64,000 nt of DNA, from positions 1 to 64,000 of the forward strand of contig DATLOC010000064.1 in NCBI GenBank assembly GCA_035536455.1. Direction: 5' to 3'. Of this stretch, positions 1 through 8,190 are shown piece after piece (position 1 is the stretch's first letter; every line of letters begins with the position of its first letter). This stretch comes from DASUNQ01 sp035536455 (lineage in GTDB: Bacteria > Acidobacteriota > Thermoanaerobaculia > Multivoradales > UBA5704). The notes beneath the pieces are model-generated. The model did no database searches. It saw only the letters and a program-made list of their open reading frames with translations, and had not been told where the DNA came from. A program made the position numbers and the translations under genes.

Positions 1-828
1 CAGCCGGCGGCCGCCGCGCCCGCCGGACCGCGTCCGGCCCCGGCCCCGGCGCCCGCGCCGGCCGCGCGGCCCGCCGGCACCTTCCACGTCCCCGCCTACA
101 CCGAAGGCGAGAACGTGGAGATCGAGCCGATGAGCAAGATCCGGCAGATCACCGCCGCGCACATGACCTACTCGAAGGCCACCTCGGCGCACGTCACCAC
201 GGTCTTCCACATGGACATGTCGCGCGTCGCCCGCGCCCGCGTCCGCGCCAAGGACGGCTTCCTCAAGAAGGAGGGGACGAAGCTCACCTACATGCCGTTC
301 ATCTTCAAGGCGGTGGTCAACGGCCTCAAGGCGTACAAGAAGCTCAACGCCGCGATCGACGGCCCCAACGTCGTCTACAAGAAGGACATCAACCTCGGCA
401 TCGCGGTGGACCTCGGGCACGGGCTCATCGTGCCGGTCATCAAGCACGCCGACCAGCTCTCCCTCGTCGGGCTCGCCAAGACCGCGAACGACCTCGCCGA
501 GCGGGCGCGCTCCAAGAAGCTCAAGCCGGAAGAGGCGCAGGGCGGGACCTTCACCATCACCAATCCGGGCGTCTTCGGCAGCCTCTTCGGCACTCCGATC
601 ATCAACCAGCCGCAGGTGGCGATCCTGGGGATCGGCGTCGTCGAGAAGCGGCCGGTGGTGATCCAGGACGCCGACGGCAACGACGCCATCGCGATCAAGA
701 CGATGTCCTACTTCGGCATCTCCTACGACCACCGGCTGGTGGACGGTGCCGACGCCGACCGCTTCATGATCGAGGTCAAGCGCACGCTCGAAGAGGACAC
801 CTGGACCGAGCTGGAGCCGTACAGCTAG
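1..828 (+). CDS. Dihydrolipoamide acyltransferase (E2) of a 2-oxo acid dehydrogenase, 3' part
   Basis: C-terminal acyltransferase core of an E2 subunit, which moves an acyl group from lipoamide to coenzyme A in pyruvate, 2-oxoglutarate or branched-chain 2-oxo acid dehydrogenase complexes. The reading frame is open at base 1, so the lipoyl and subunit-binding domains lie upstream. What is visible is an Ala/Pro-rich hinge (about bases 1-75), then the catalytic domain. The active-site signature DHRLVDG with the catalytic His and Asp lies at about bases 727-747, and the fold's TNPGVFGS stretch is at about 570-590. I cannot decide from this part which 2-oxo acid is used. It ends four bases before the convergent cytochrome gene. 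It needs lipoate, and lipB and lipA are both nearby. Confidence 0.92.
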   Translation, partial: QPAAAAPAGPRPAPAPAPAPAARPAGTFHVPAYTEGENVEIEPMSKIRQITAAHMTYSKATSAHVTTVFHMDMSRVARARVRAKDGFLKKEGTKLTYMPFIFKAVVNGLKAYKKLNAAIDGPNVVYKKDINLGIAVDLGHGLIVPVIKHADQLSLVGLAKTANDLAERARSKKLKPEEAQGGTFTITNPGVFGSLFGTPIINQPQVAILGIGVVEKRPVVIQDADGNDAIAIKTMSYFGISYDHRLVDGADADRFMIEVKRTLEEDTWTELEPYS

Positions 829-832
829 AAGG

Positions 833-2851
833 TCAGCGCGGCGCCTCCGCCGCGGCGAGCTCCGCCAGAGCTTCCCGCAGCCGCTCCGGCTCGCGCGCGG
901 CCTCCGCGCCGTGGCGCCAGGTCCGCTCGGCCTCGGCCGGGTCGCCCGCCGCCAGCAGCGCCCGCCCCAGCTCGAGGTAGGCGTCGGTGAACGCGGGGTC
1001 GATCGCCAGTGCCCGCCGCAGCCGCGCGGCGGCCTCCCGCGGCCGCTCGCGCCGCCTCTCCACCCTTCCCAAGTCCACCCACGCCGCCAGCAGCACCGGG
1101 CGGACCGCGACCGCCCGCTCGAGCGGCGGCGCGGCCTCCTCGATCCGTCCCGCGACGAGCAGCAGGTGGCCGAGGTTGGCGAGCGCTTCCGGCCGGTCGG
1201 GCTCGCGCGCCAGCAGCCGGCGCAGCGTGCCGATCGCCTCCTCCCGCCGACCCTGCCCCGCCTGCGCGACGGCCAGCCACTCCTCGGCGAGCGCGTGCCC
1301 GGGGTAGATCGCGAGGACTCCCGCCAGCGTCCGCTCCGCCGCCGCGAAGGAGCGGTGCGCGAGTTGCCCGCGCGCCAGGTCGAGCGCCGGCTCGACCACC
1401 GCCGGCTGGAGGCGCGGCAGCGCCTTCTCGAGGTGCCCGACCGCGGCGCGCGCGGTGCTGATGCGGAGGAGGGCGGCGGCGCGATAGACCTCCCCGAGCG
1501 GCGGCGCCGGCGCCGCGGCGGGGTCGAGCCAGCGGAGATCGACCAGCGACGGCTCGCGCTCGGCACGCGGCGCCAGGAGCTCGGGGCCGCCGGGGCGGCG
1601 GGCGATCTTGTGGTCGGTCATGACGACGTGGACGACGTCCTGGGTGCGCCGCTTGGGCATGTGGCAGGAGACGCAGTCGGCGGTCGCGGCCTGCATGCCC
1701 ACCTCTCCGGCCCCGCCGCCGCCGTGCGCCAGGCCGGTGCAGGCCTCGGCGCCGTGGCAGGTGAGGCAGGCGGCGCGGAAGTGCGCCGCCCGCTCCGGCT
1801 CCGCCACCTTGCGGTGCGGGTCGTGGCAGGTGAGACAACTCAACTTCGTCCGGCTGGCCTGGAAGCACTTGCTCTGGCGCAGCCGGTAGGGGTGGTGGTT
1901 GATCTCGAAGCGCTCCTCCGGCCGCTGGTCCTCCTCCTCGACCTCGAGCTCCAGGCGGTGGGCGGCGAGCGGCTCACCCGGGCGAAAGGCGTAGTCGCCG
2001 CGCCCGAAGCGGAGCACGCCCGGGACCACGACCGAGGGCTGCATGTGGCACTGGAAGCAGACGTCGTCGCGCCGCTCCGGCGGCAGGCGCCCCGGGTTGA
2101 CGACCGCGGCGCGCACCGCCTCCGCCTCGGCGCCGGCGAAGGCGCGGCGGACGTGCTCGGCGCCCGGCCCGTGGCAGCGCTGGCAGCCGATCCCCTCCGG
2201 CAGCTCGCTCGGGAAGACCTGCGGCGCCGCGTGGGCGTCGCTTCCGGCCGGGACGTCGGGGTAGGCGTTGTGGCAGACCATGCACTCCCGCCGCACCCGC
2301 CGCAGCACCCCTTCGTGGTCCGGGCGGTCGAAGCCGGGGGCCATGCCCCAGCTCTTGGTCTGCGTGTACCAGGCGAGCGGCAGCTGGTAGAGCTCGCCGC
2401 CGGGCGTGCGGTAGAGGTAGGTGCGGGCGTGGTTGCCGGAGCCGAGCACCCAGTCCACCTCCTGTTCGAAGACGTTGATCGGCTGGCCGTCGGCGGCGAT
2501 CTGGTCGCGGCGGAAGACGAGCCGGTCGCCGCTCCGCCGCAGCGCGAAGCGCTGGCGCGAGGACGTGTGGACGAAGGGCGGCGCCGTGAAGTCCTCGATG
2601 TCGGTTTGCGGGCGCGGGCGGTAGAACGACCGCGCCATCCCGACTTCCTGGAAGGAGCGCGCGAGGTCGCGGTGGCAGGTGGCGCAGACGCGGTCTTCGA
2701 GGTACCCCGGAGCGGCGCCGGCGGTGACCCGATAACCCAGCTCGGCGAGCGGATCGGGGGGCGGAGGATCGGCCGCGGCGGCGGTCCACGCGAGCGCGGC
2801 CGCCGCCAGCCCGGACGCGAGGAGCAGGGCTCCGCGGTGGGAGATCGCCAT
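833..2851 (-). CDS. Secreted heptahaem c-type cytochrome with C-terminal TPR repeats
   Basis: A 672-residue exported protein. Residues 1-27 are a signal peptide (basic start, Ala/Leu core, AAA before the mature Asp-Pro-Pro). Seven CXXCH haem-binding motifs follow: CATCH, CMVCH, CQRCH, CFQCH, CLTCH, a second CLTCH and CVSCH. Extra His residues could be distal ligands. Residues from about 450 to 660 are Ala/Leu-rich helical repeats that read as tetratricopeptide repeats. The layout resembles cytochrome c554-like multihaem proteins with TPR tails, so it is probably periplasmic electron transfer or a redox enzyme of unknown substrate. It is divergent from lipB, with only 14 bases between the start codons. 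I see no partner reductase in the window. Confidence 0.85.
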   Translation of the reverse strand: MAISHRGALLLASGLAAAALAWTAAAADPPPPDPLAELGYRVTAGAAPGYLEDRVCATCHRDLARSFQEVGMARSFYRPRPQTDIEDFTAPPFVHTSSRQRFALRRSGDRLVFRRDQIAADGQPINVFEQEVDWVLGSGNHARTYLYRTPGGELYQLPLAWYTQTKSWGMAPGFDRPDHEGVLRRVRRECMVCHNAYPDVPAGSDAHAAPQVFPSELPEGIGCQRCHGPGAEHVRRAFAGAEAEAVRAAVVNPGRLPPERRDDVCFQCHMQPSVVVPGVLRFGRGDYAFRPGEPLAAHRLELEVEEEDQRPEERFEINHHPYRLRQSKCFQASRTKLSCLTCHDPHRKVAEPERAAHFRAACLTCHGAEACTGLAHGGGGAGEVGMQAATADCVSCHMPKRRTQDVVHVVMTDHKIARRPGGPELLAPRAEREPSLVDLRWLDPAAAPAPPLGEVYRAAALLRISTARAAVGHLEKALPRLQPAVVEPALDLARGQLAHRSFAAAERTLAGVLAIYPGHALAEEWLAVAQAGQGRREEAIGTLRRLLAREPDRPEALANLGHLLLVAGRIEEAAPPLERAVAVRPVLLAAWVDLGRVERRRERPREAAARLRRALAIDPAFTDAYLELGRALLAAGDPAEAERTWRHGAEAAREPERLREALAELAAAEAPR

Positions 2852-2852
2852 C

Positions 2853-2858
2853 TAGAAT
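2853..2858 (+). promoter_or_regulatory. Probable -10 element of lipB (leaderless start)
   Basis: TAGAAT matches the -10 consensus at five of six positions. It ends seven bases before the lipB ATG, with no Shine-Dalgarno sequence between. Transcription would begin at or near the start codon. No good -35 is visible. Confidence 0.4.
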
Positions 2859-2865
2859 CCGCTGG

Positions 2866-3543
2866 ATGATAGCCCCGGCCGCGAGCTCGCCGCGCGTCAC
2901 CCGCTGGGCCTTCCTCGACCAGGTCCCCTACGCCGAGGCTGTGGCGCTTCAGCTGGCGGCGCGCGAGGGGGTCAAGCGCGGCACCGGCGACGAGCGGCTC
3001 CTCCTCCTCGAGCACCCGCATGTCTACACGCTCGGCCGCAACGCCAGCGCCGCGGACGTCCTCGGCGGCGAGGAGTGGCTGCGCGCCCGCGGCATCGAGG
3101 TGGCGGAGTGCGACCGGGGCGGCCAGGTCACCTACCACGGGCCCGGACAGCTCGTCGGCTACCCGGTGATCGACCTCAACCCCGACCGCCGCGACATCCG
3201 CCGCTACGTGCGCGACCTGCAGGAGGTGCTGGTGCGGACGCTGGCGGACCTCGGCGTCGCCGCGGAGGCGCGGAGCGCGCAGTCGGCCATCGGGGTGTGG
3301 GTGGGGAAGGAGAAGATCGCCTCGATCGGCGTCCACCTCTCGCGCTGGGTGACGACCCACGGCTTCGCGCTCAACGTCGCGACCGACCTCTCCTACTTCG
3401 CCGGCATCGTCCCCTGCGGTCTCTCCGGCGTCGGCATCACCTCGGTCGAGCGGCTGACCGGCCGGCGCGAGGAGATCGCCGCCGTCGCCGCCCGCTGCGC
3501 GCGCCACTTCGGGGAGGTCTTCGGGCGGACGATGCTGCCGTGA
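2866..3543 (+). CDS. lipB: Octanoyltransferase LipB
   Basis: Transfers octanoate from acyl carrier protein to lipoyl domains of E2 and glycine-cleavage H proteins, the first step of endogenous lipoate synthesis in the cytoplasm. The 225-residue length is normal. The family signature RGGQVTYHGPGQ is present, as are the catalytic lysine (K150, in EKIASIG) and the catalytic cysteine (C184, in VPCGLSG). The ATG at 2866 is the only sensible start and lies just after a -10-like hexamer. Its stop overlaps the GTG of the NrtR-like regulator by four bases, so the two are probably translationally coupled. Its product works with LipA, encoded about 6 kb downstream. Confidence 0.96.
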   Translation: MIAPAASSPRVTRWAFLDQVPYAEAVALQLAAREGVKRGTGDERLLLLEHPHVYTLGRNASAADVLGGEEWLRARGIEVAECDRGGQVTYHGPGQLVGYPVIDLNPDRRDIRRYVRDLQEVLVRTLADLGVAAEARSAQSAIGVWVGKEKIASIGVHLSRWVTTHGFALNVATDLSYFAGIVPCGLSGVGITSVERLTGRREEIAAVAARCARHFGEVFGRTMLP

Positions 3544-4523
3544 AGCCGCCGCAGCAGATCGCCATCGGCCTGAATGCGGTGATCGTGGCGGTCACCGCCG
3601 AGGTGCCGCGCATCCTGACCGTGCGCGCGCCGGGGAAAGGGCCCTCTCTCGACGCCCTCCCCTTCGGCCCGCTGGAGCCGGCCACCGACAGCACCCTCGA
3701 CCGCGCCCTCCGCCGCTGGGTGCGCGAGCAGACCGGCCTCGGGCTCGGCTACGTCGAGCAGCTCTACACCTTCGGCGACCGCGAGCGCGACCCGCGCGAG
3801 GCGCTCGGCGGGGCGCGGCTGGTCTCGGTCGCCTACCTGGCGCTGGTGCAGGAGCGCGCCGCCTCCGCCGCCGGCGCCGAGTGGCGGGCCTGGTACGAGT
3901 TCTTCCCCTGGGAGGACTGGCGGACCGGCCGGCCGCCGGTGCTGAGCGAGGCGATCGAGCCGGCGCTGGAGCGCTGGATCGAGGGCGCGTCGGACGCCGC
4001 CGCGCGGCGCGACCGGCGGGAGCGGGCCGACATCGCCTTCGGCCTGCGCGGCGTCGGCTGGGACGGCGACCGCGTGCTCGAGCGCTACGAGCTGCTCTAC
4101 GAGGCCGGCTTGGTCGAGGAGGCTTGGCGCGACCGGGCGGAACGGGAGGGGAGCGCCACTCCCCCCGACCAGGCCGCGGCCACGCTGCTGCCGAGCCGCC
4201 CGATGCTGCTCGACCATCGCCGCATCCTGGCCACCGCCTTGGGGCGCCTGCGCGGCAAGCTCAAGTACCGGCCGGTGGTCTTCGAGCTGCTGCCGCCGAG
4301 CTTCACGCTGCTCCAGCTCCAGCGGGTGGTGGAGGCCCTCGCCGGCGTCCGCCTGCACAAGCAGAACTTCCGCCGCTTGGTGGAGACCGCCGGGCTGGTC
4401 GAGGGGACCGGCCGGCAGGAAACGGAGACCGGTGGCCGGCCGGCCGAGCTGTTCAGCTTCCGCCGCGAGGTGCTGCGCGAGCGCCCGGCGCCCGGCATTT
4501 TCACCGCGCCGCGGAGGTTGTAG
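3540..4523 (+). CDS. nrtR: NrtR-family Nudix-type regulator of NAD biosynthesis
   Basis: A 327-residue protein starting at GTG 3540, which overlaps the lipB stop (GTGA). Residues from about 5 to 140 resemble a Nudix domain whose Nudix box is degenerate. Residues from about 235 to 325 form a winged-helix region with the hallmark YRPVVFELLPPSFTLLQLQR and NFRR segments of NrtR proteins. Between them lies an extra charged segment, making the protein longer than a typical NrtR (about 220-240 residues). NrtR repressors bind operators upstream of NAD genes and release DNA on binding ADP-ribose or related nucleotides. Here nadABC follows directly, and two similar 17-bp motifs lie in the promoter region, which supports the assignment. 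The effector is not shown by the sequence. Confidence 0.85.
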   Translation: MKPPQQIAIGLNAVIVAVTAEVPRILTVRAPGKGPSLDALPFGPLEPATDSTLDRALRRWVREQTGLGLGYVEQLYTFGDRERDPREALGGARLVSVAYLALVQERAASAAGAEWRAWYEFFPWEDWRTGRPPVLSEAIEPALERWIEGASDAAARRDRRERADIAFGLRGVGWDGDRVLERYELLYEAGLVEEAWRDRAEREGSATPPDQAAATLLPSRPMLLDHRRILATALGRLRGKLKYRPVVFELLPPSFTLLQLQRVVEALAGVRLHKQNFRRLVETAGLVEGTGRQETETGGRPAELFSFRREVLRERPAPGIFTAPRRL

Positions 4524-4552
4524 GGGGAAGGTGAGCGCCGCGATCCCGGGAG

Positions 4553-4582
4553 TTGACAGCGGCAAATGCTCATTTGTAGCAT
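4553..4582 (+). promoter_or_regulatory. nadABC promoter with operator-like box 1
   Basis: A consensus -35 (TTGACA, 4553-4558) is followed after 18 bases by TAGCAT (4577-4582), four of six matches to a -10. The motif ATGCTCATTTGTAGCAT (4566-4582) fills the spacer and covers the -10. It shares ATGCTCA and AGCAT in the same register with box 2, 61 bp downstream. A repressor bound here would block polymerase. NrtR is the obvious candidate by position. Confidence 0.6.
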
Positions 4583-4590
4583 AAGCGTCC

Positions 4591-4615
4591 AGGCCGGCTT
4601 GGCCGGCCTTTCTTC
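4591..4615 (+). terminator. Hairpin with T-rich tail between nrtR and nadA
   Basis: AGGCCGGC (4591-4598) and GCCGGCCT (4602-4609) form a perfect 8-bp GC-rich stem with a TTG loop, followed by TTTCTT. It looks like an intrinsic terminator for the lipB-nrtR transcript. It lies downstream of the putative nadA promoter, so the nad transcript would begin just before it. Confidence 0.6.
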
Positions 4616-4626
4616 GTGCCCTCGTT

Positions 4627-4643
4627 ATGCTCAACGTGAGCAT
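4627..4643 (+). promoter_or_regulatory. Operator-like box 2 (perfect inverted repeat) before nadA
   Basis: ATGCTCA and TGAGCAT are perfect 7-bp arms around a 3-base centre (ACG). The motif repeats box 1 at a distance of 61 bp, close to six helical turns. The first ATG of the arm is in the nadA frame, but it is an unlikely start because a good ribosome site precedes the ATG at 4666. Confidence 0.6.
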
Positions 4644-4665
4644 TATCGAGGTGGTGGGAGACGAC

Positions 4666-5712
4666 ATGACCTCGATGGAGACCCGCCCGGCGCTACCGGT
4701 GCTCGACTACACCCCGGAGGTCGCGCGCGCCACCGCGCCGACCTACGAGCGGGTGCGCTCGGTCATCCCGGCGATCGAGTGGCCGGTCCACGCGCCGTAC
4801 GTCGCCGCCATCCAGGAGTGGAAGAAGCGGCGCAACGCGGTCGTCCTGGCGCACAACTACCAGACCCCCGAGATCTTCCACGGCGTCGCCGATGTCACCG
4901 GCGACTCGCTCGCCCTGGCGCAGCAAGGGGCCAAGACCGCCGCCGACGTGATCGTGATGGCCGGCGTCCACTTCATGGCCGAGACGGCGAAGATCCTGTC
5001 GCCGGAGAAGACCGTCCTGATCCCCGATCTGGAGGCCGGCTGCTCGCTCGCCGCCTCGATCACCGGCGCCGACGTGCGGTTGCTCAAGGAGCGTTACCCG
5101 GGCGTGCCGGTCGTCACCTACGTCAACACCTCAGCCGAGGTCAAGGCCGAGTCGGACATCTGCTGCACCTCGGCCAACGCCGTGGGGGTCGTCGAGTCGC
5201 TCGGCGTGCCGCGGGTCATCTTCCTCCCCGACGAGTTCCTCGGCCGCTGGGTCGCCACCCAGACCGACGTCGAGATCATCCTCTGGCGCGGCCACTGCGA
5301 GGTGCACGAGCGCTTCACTGCCGCGGAGCTGCGCGCCTACCGCGAGCGCTTCGGCGCCGAAGGGATCGAGATCCTCGCCCACCCCGAATGCCCGCCCGAC
5401 GTCCTCGCCGAGGCCGATTTCGTGGGCTCGACCGCGGGCATGATCCGCCACGTCGGCGCCACGCGCCCCAAGCGGGTGGTGATGGTCACCGAGTGCTCGA
5501 TGAGCGACAACGTCGCGGTCGAGTACCCGGACGTCGAGTTCGTGCGCCCGTGCAACCTCTGCCCGCACATGAAGCGGATCACGCTGCCCAAGATCCTCTG
5601 GTCGCTGCAGAACCTCGAGCACCGCGTGGAGGTCGAGCCGGAGATCGCGGCGCGGGCCCGGCGGGCGGTCGAGCGCATGCTCGCCGTCGGGCGGCGGGAG
5701 GGAAGCAAGTGA
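4666..5712 (+). CDS. nadA: Quinolinate synthase NadA
   Basis: Condenses iminoaspartate with dihydroxyacetone phosphate to quinolinate, using a [4Fe-4S] cluster. The chosen start is ATG 4666, which follows GGGAG by five bases and gives 348 residues; an in-frame ATG at 4627 lies inside the operator-like repeat and lacks a ribosome site. Cysteines that can bind the cluster are C126 (EAGCSLA), C211 (GHCEVH) and C296 or C299 (CNLCPHM). The conserved AHNYQ, VTGDS and STAGMI stretches are present. Its stop overlaps nadB by four bases (GTGA), and nadB overlaps nadC in the same way, so the three de novo NAD genes form one coupled operon, probably under NrtR control. Confidence 0.96.
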   Translation: MTSMETRPALPVLDYTPEVARATAPTYERVRSVIPAIEWPVHAPYVAAIQEWKKRRNAVVLAHNYQTPEIFHGVADVTGDSLALAQQGAKTAADVIVMAGVHFMAETAKILSPEKTVLIPDLEAGCSLAASITGADVRLLKERYPGVPVVTYVNTSAEVKAESDICCTSANAVGVVESLGVPRVIFLPDEFLGRWVATQTDVEIILWRGHCEVHERFTAAELRAYRERFGAEGIEILAHPECPPDVLAEADFVGSTAGMIRHVGATRPKRVVMVTECSMSDNVAVEYPDVEFVRPCNLCPHMKRITLPKILWSLQNLEHRVEVEPEIAARARRAVERMLAVGRREGSK

Positions 5713-7313
5713 GCCGCGGCGGCGGCGTCGACGCGGTCGCGGCCGCCGAGGTCGTCGTCGTCGGCACCGGCGTCGCCGGCCTCACCGCCGCGCTCGGCTG
5801 CGCGCCGCGGCGGGTGACCCTCCTGACCAAGACCCGGCTGGGCGCCGGCGGCGCCAGCCCCTGGGCGCAGGGCGGGGTCGCCGCGGCGGTGGGGGAGGAC
5901 GACTCGCCGGCCCTCCACGCCGCCGACACCCTGGCCGCCGGCGCCGGGCTCAGCGTGCCCGAGATCGTCGACCTCCTCGTCCGCGAGGGGCCGGAGCGGG
6001 TGCGCGCCCTCCTCGCCCTCGGCGCCCGCTTCGACCGCGACGCCGACGGCGACCTTTCCCTCGGCCGTGAGGCCGCGCACAGCCGCCGGCGCATCCTCCA
6101 CGCCCGCGACGCCACCGGCGCCGAGATGGTGCGGGCGCTGGTCGAGGCGGTGCGGCGCGCCCCCCACGTGCGGGTGCTGGAGGAGACCTTCGCGCTCGAT
6201 CTGGTGGTCGAAGGCGGCCGGGTCGTGGGCCTCCTCGCGCTCGACCCAGACGGGCGTCGCGTCCTCCACCAGGCGAGCGCCGTGGTCCTCGCCACCGGCG
6301 GGCTGGGCCGGCTCTACCTCCACACCACGAACCCTCCCGAGGCGACCGGTGACGGCCTGGCGATGGCGGCGCGCGCCGGCGCCCGGCTGGTGGACCTGGA
6401 GTTCGTGCAGTTCCACCCCACGGCCCTGGCCGCCGGCAGCGACCCGCTGCCGCTGCTGACCGAAGCGCTGCGCGGCGAGGGGGCGGTGCTGGTGGACGGC
6501 CGGGGCCGCCGCTTCATGCCGGACGAGCACTCGCAGGCCGAGCTGGCACCGCGCGACGTCGTGGCGCGCGCCATCTGGAAGCGGCAGGTGGCCGGCGAGC
6601 CGGTCTTCCTCGACGCCCGCGCCGCCTTGGGCGACCGCTTCCCCGAGCGCTTCCCGACCGTCTTCGCCCTTTGCCGGGAGCACGGCCTCGACCCGCGGCG
6701 CGAGCCGATCCCGGTGACGCCGGCGGCGCACTACCACATGGGTGGGGTGGCGGTGGATGAGCGCGGCCGCGGCTCGCTCGCCGGGCTCTGGGCCTGCGGC
6801 GAGGTGGCGGCGACCGGCGTGCACGGCGCCAACCGCCTGGCCAGCAACTCGCTGCTCGAAGCGCTGGTCTTCGGCGCCCGCGTCGCCGAGGACCTGCGCG
6901 CGCAACGCCCGGCGCCGCGTCCGGCGGCGGTGGCGGCGGCCGAGCGGCTGCGCGTCGCGGCGGCGCAGTCCGGCGACCCCGAGCTGGTGGCGGCGATCCG
7001 GCGCCTGATGTGGGAGAAGGTTGGGCTGGTGCGCGAAGCCCGCGGCCTCGAGGAGGCGCGCGGCGAGTTGGCGCGTCTTCGCGTCGCCTACCCTGGGCCG
7101 GCGGGGGAGGCGGGCAACCTCCTCGATCTCGCACGACTCCTCGCCGAGGCCGCGCTCGTCCGCCGCGAGAGCCGCGGTGGCCACTTCCGCGCCGACTTCC
7201 CGGCCCCCGACCCGGCCTGGGAGCGGCGCCTCTTCCTCACCGCCACCCCCGACGGCGCCCCGCGCTTCGAGCCGGCGATCCCCGCGGCGGCCGCCGCCGC
7301 AGGGGCGCGGTGA
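5709..7313 (+). CDS. nadB: L-aspartate oxidase NadB
   Basis: FAD-dependent oxidation of L-aspartate to iminoaspartate, the substrate of NadA. Starts at GTG 5709 inside the nadA stop and is 534 residues, the normal size. The N-terminal FAD-binding motif is GTGVAGLTAAL. Other family stretches are the GGASPWAQGGVAA region, HTTNPPEATGDG, the EFVQFHPT segment and the C-terminal MGGVAVDERG...LWACGEVAATGVHGANRLASNSL block that closes the active site. It is a soluble enzyme. Overlap with both neighbours suggests stoichiometric translation, useful because iminoaspartate is unstable. Confidence 0.96.
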   Translation: MSRGGGVDAVAAAEVVVVGTGVAGLTAALGCAPRRVTLLTKTRLGAGGASPWAQGGVAAAVGEDDSPALHAADTLAAGAGLSVPEIVDLLVREGPERVRALLALGARFDRDADGDLSLGREAAHSRRRILHARDATGAEMVRALVEAVRRAPHVRVLEETFALDLVVEGGRVVGLLALDPDGRRVLHQASAVVLATGGLGRLYLHTTNPPEATGDGLAMAARAGARLVDLEFVQFHPTALAAGSDPLPLLTEALRGEGAVLVDGRGRRFMPDEHSQAELAPRDVVARAIWKRQVAGEPVFLDARAALGDRFPERFPTVFALCREHGLDPRREPIPVTPAAHYHMGGVAVDERGRGSLAGLWACGEVAATGVHGANRLASNSLLEALVFGARVAEDLRAQRPAPRPAAVAAAERLRVAAAQSGDPELVAAIRRLMWEKVGLVREARGLEEARGELARLRVAYPGPAGEAGNLLDLARLLAEAALVRRESRGGHFRADFPAPDPAWERRLFLTATPDGAPRFEPAIPAAAAAAGAR

Positions 7314-8155
7314 CCTCCCTCTACCCGCTGCTGTACGAGCCCGTTGTCCGGCGCGCCCTCGAGGAGGACCTCGGGCGCGCCGGCGACCTGACCAGCGACG
7401 CCGTCCTGCCGGCCGACCTGCGCGCCGAGGCGCGGGCGGTGGCGCGGGCGGCGGGGCGCATCGCCGGCCTGGAGCCGGCGCTCGCCGCCTTCCGCCTGCT
7501 CGACCCCGGCTGCACGGTCGAGATCGACCTTCCCGACGGCAGCGACGCCGTCGCCGGCGAGATCCTGGCGGTGGTGCGCGGCCCCGCCCGCGCCCTCCTC
7601 GCCGCCGAGCGCACGGCGCTCAACCTCCTCGGCCGCCTCTCCGGGATCGCCACCGCCACCCGCGAGCTGGTGGCGGCGGTCCGGCCGTACCCCGCGCGCG
7701 TCGTCTGCACGCGCAAGACCACTCCCGGGCTGCGCGCCCTCGAGAAGTACGCGGTGCGCTGCGGCGGCGGCGGCAACCACCGCTTCGGCCTCGACGACGG
7801 CGTGCTGATCAAGGACAACCACCGCGCCCTGGCCGGCGGCCTCCGCCCGGCGGTCGAGCGGGCGCGCGCCGCCGTCGGTCACATGGTGAAGATCGAGGTC
7901 GAGGTGGACACTCTGGGACAGTTGGACGAGGCGCTGGCGCTCGGCGTGGACGCCGTGCTGCTCGACAACATGGACCTGCCGACGCTCGCCGAAGCCGTGG
8001 GCCGCTGCCGCGGCCGCGCCCTCACCGAAGCCTCCGGCGGCATCACCCCCACCACCGCCCCCGCCATCGCCGCCACCGGCGTCGACCTCCTCTCCGTCGG
8101 CTGGCTCACCCACAGCGCCCCGGCGCTCGACGTGGCGCTGGACGTCGTCGGCTGA
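7310..8155 (+). CDS. nadC: Nicotinate-nucleotide pyrophosphorylase (carboxylating) NadC
   Basis: Converts quinolinate and phosphoribosyl pyrophosphate to nicotinate mononucleotide, the third step of de novo NAD synthesis. GTG 7310 overlaps the nadB stop, giving 281 residues. The substrate-binding signature RKTTPGLRALEKYAV, the GGGGNHRFGLDDGVLIKDNH region (bases about 7766-7830), the EVEVDTL strand and the C-terminal EASGGITP and DLLSVGWLTHSAPALD segments are all present. The gene ends the operon; a hairpin lies nine bases beyond the stop. Confidence 0.96.
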   Translation: MTSLYPLLYEPVVRRALEEDLGRAGDLTSDAVLPADLRAEARAVARAAGRIAGLEPALAAFRLLDPGCTVEIDLPDGSDAVAGEILAVVRGPARALLAAERTALNLLGRLSGIATATRELVAAVRPYPARVVCTRKTTPGLRALEKYAVRCGGGGNHRFGLDDGVLIKDNHRALAGGLRPAVERARAAVGHMVKIEVEVDTLGQLDEALALGVDAVLLDNMDLPTLAEAVGRCRGRALTEASGGITPTTAPAIAATGVDLLSVGWLTHSAPALDVALDVVG

Positions 8156-8163
8156 TTGGACAC

Positions 8164-8190
8164 GGCGCGAAGCTTTCGCGCCTGGGTTTC
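8164..8190. terminator. Terminator between nadC and the convergent secreted-protein gene
   Basis: GGCGCGAA and TTCGCGCC (8164-8171, 8175-8182) make a perfect 8-bp stem with a GCT loop, followed on the + strand by TGGGTTTCTT. It sits in the 35-bp gap between two convergent genes and would mainly end the nadABC transcript. Confidence 0.6.

Noticed and set aside
825..2869. Long open frames on both strands across the cytochrome gene
   Set aside because: High GC content gives long stop-free shadows. They are Arg/Ala/Pro-rich and lack domains, while the minus-strand frame at 833-2851 has a signal peptide and seven haem motifs.
4627..4665. Upstream ATG at 4627 as the nadA start
   Set aside because: It lies within the operator-like dyad and has no ribosome site; ATG 4666 has GGGAG at the right distance and gives a normal N terminus.
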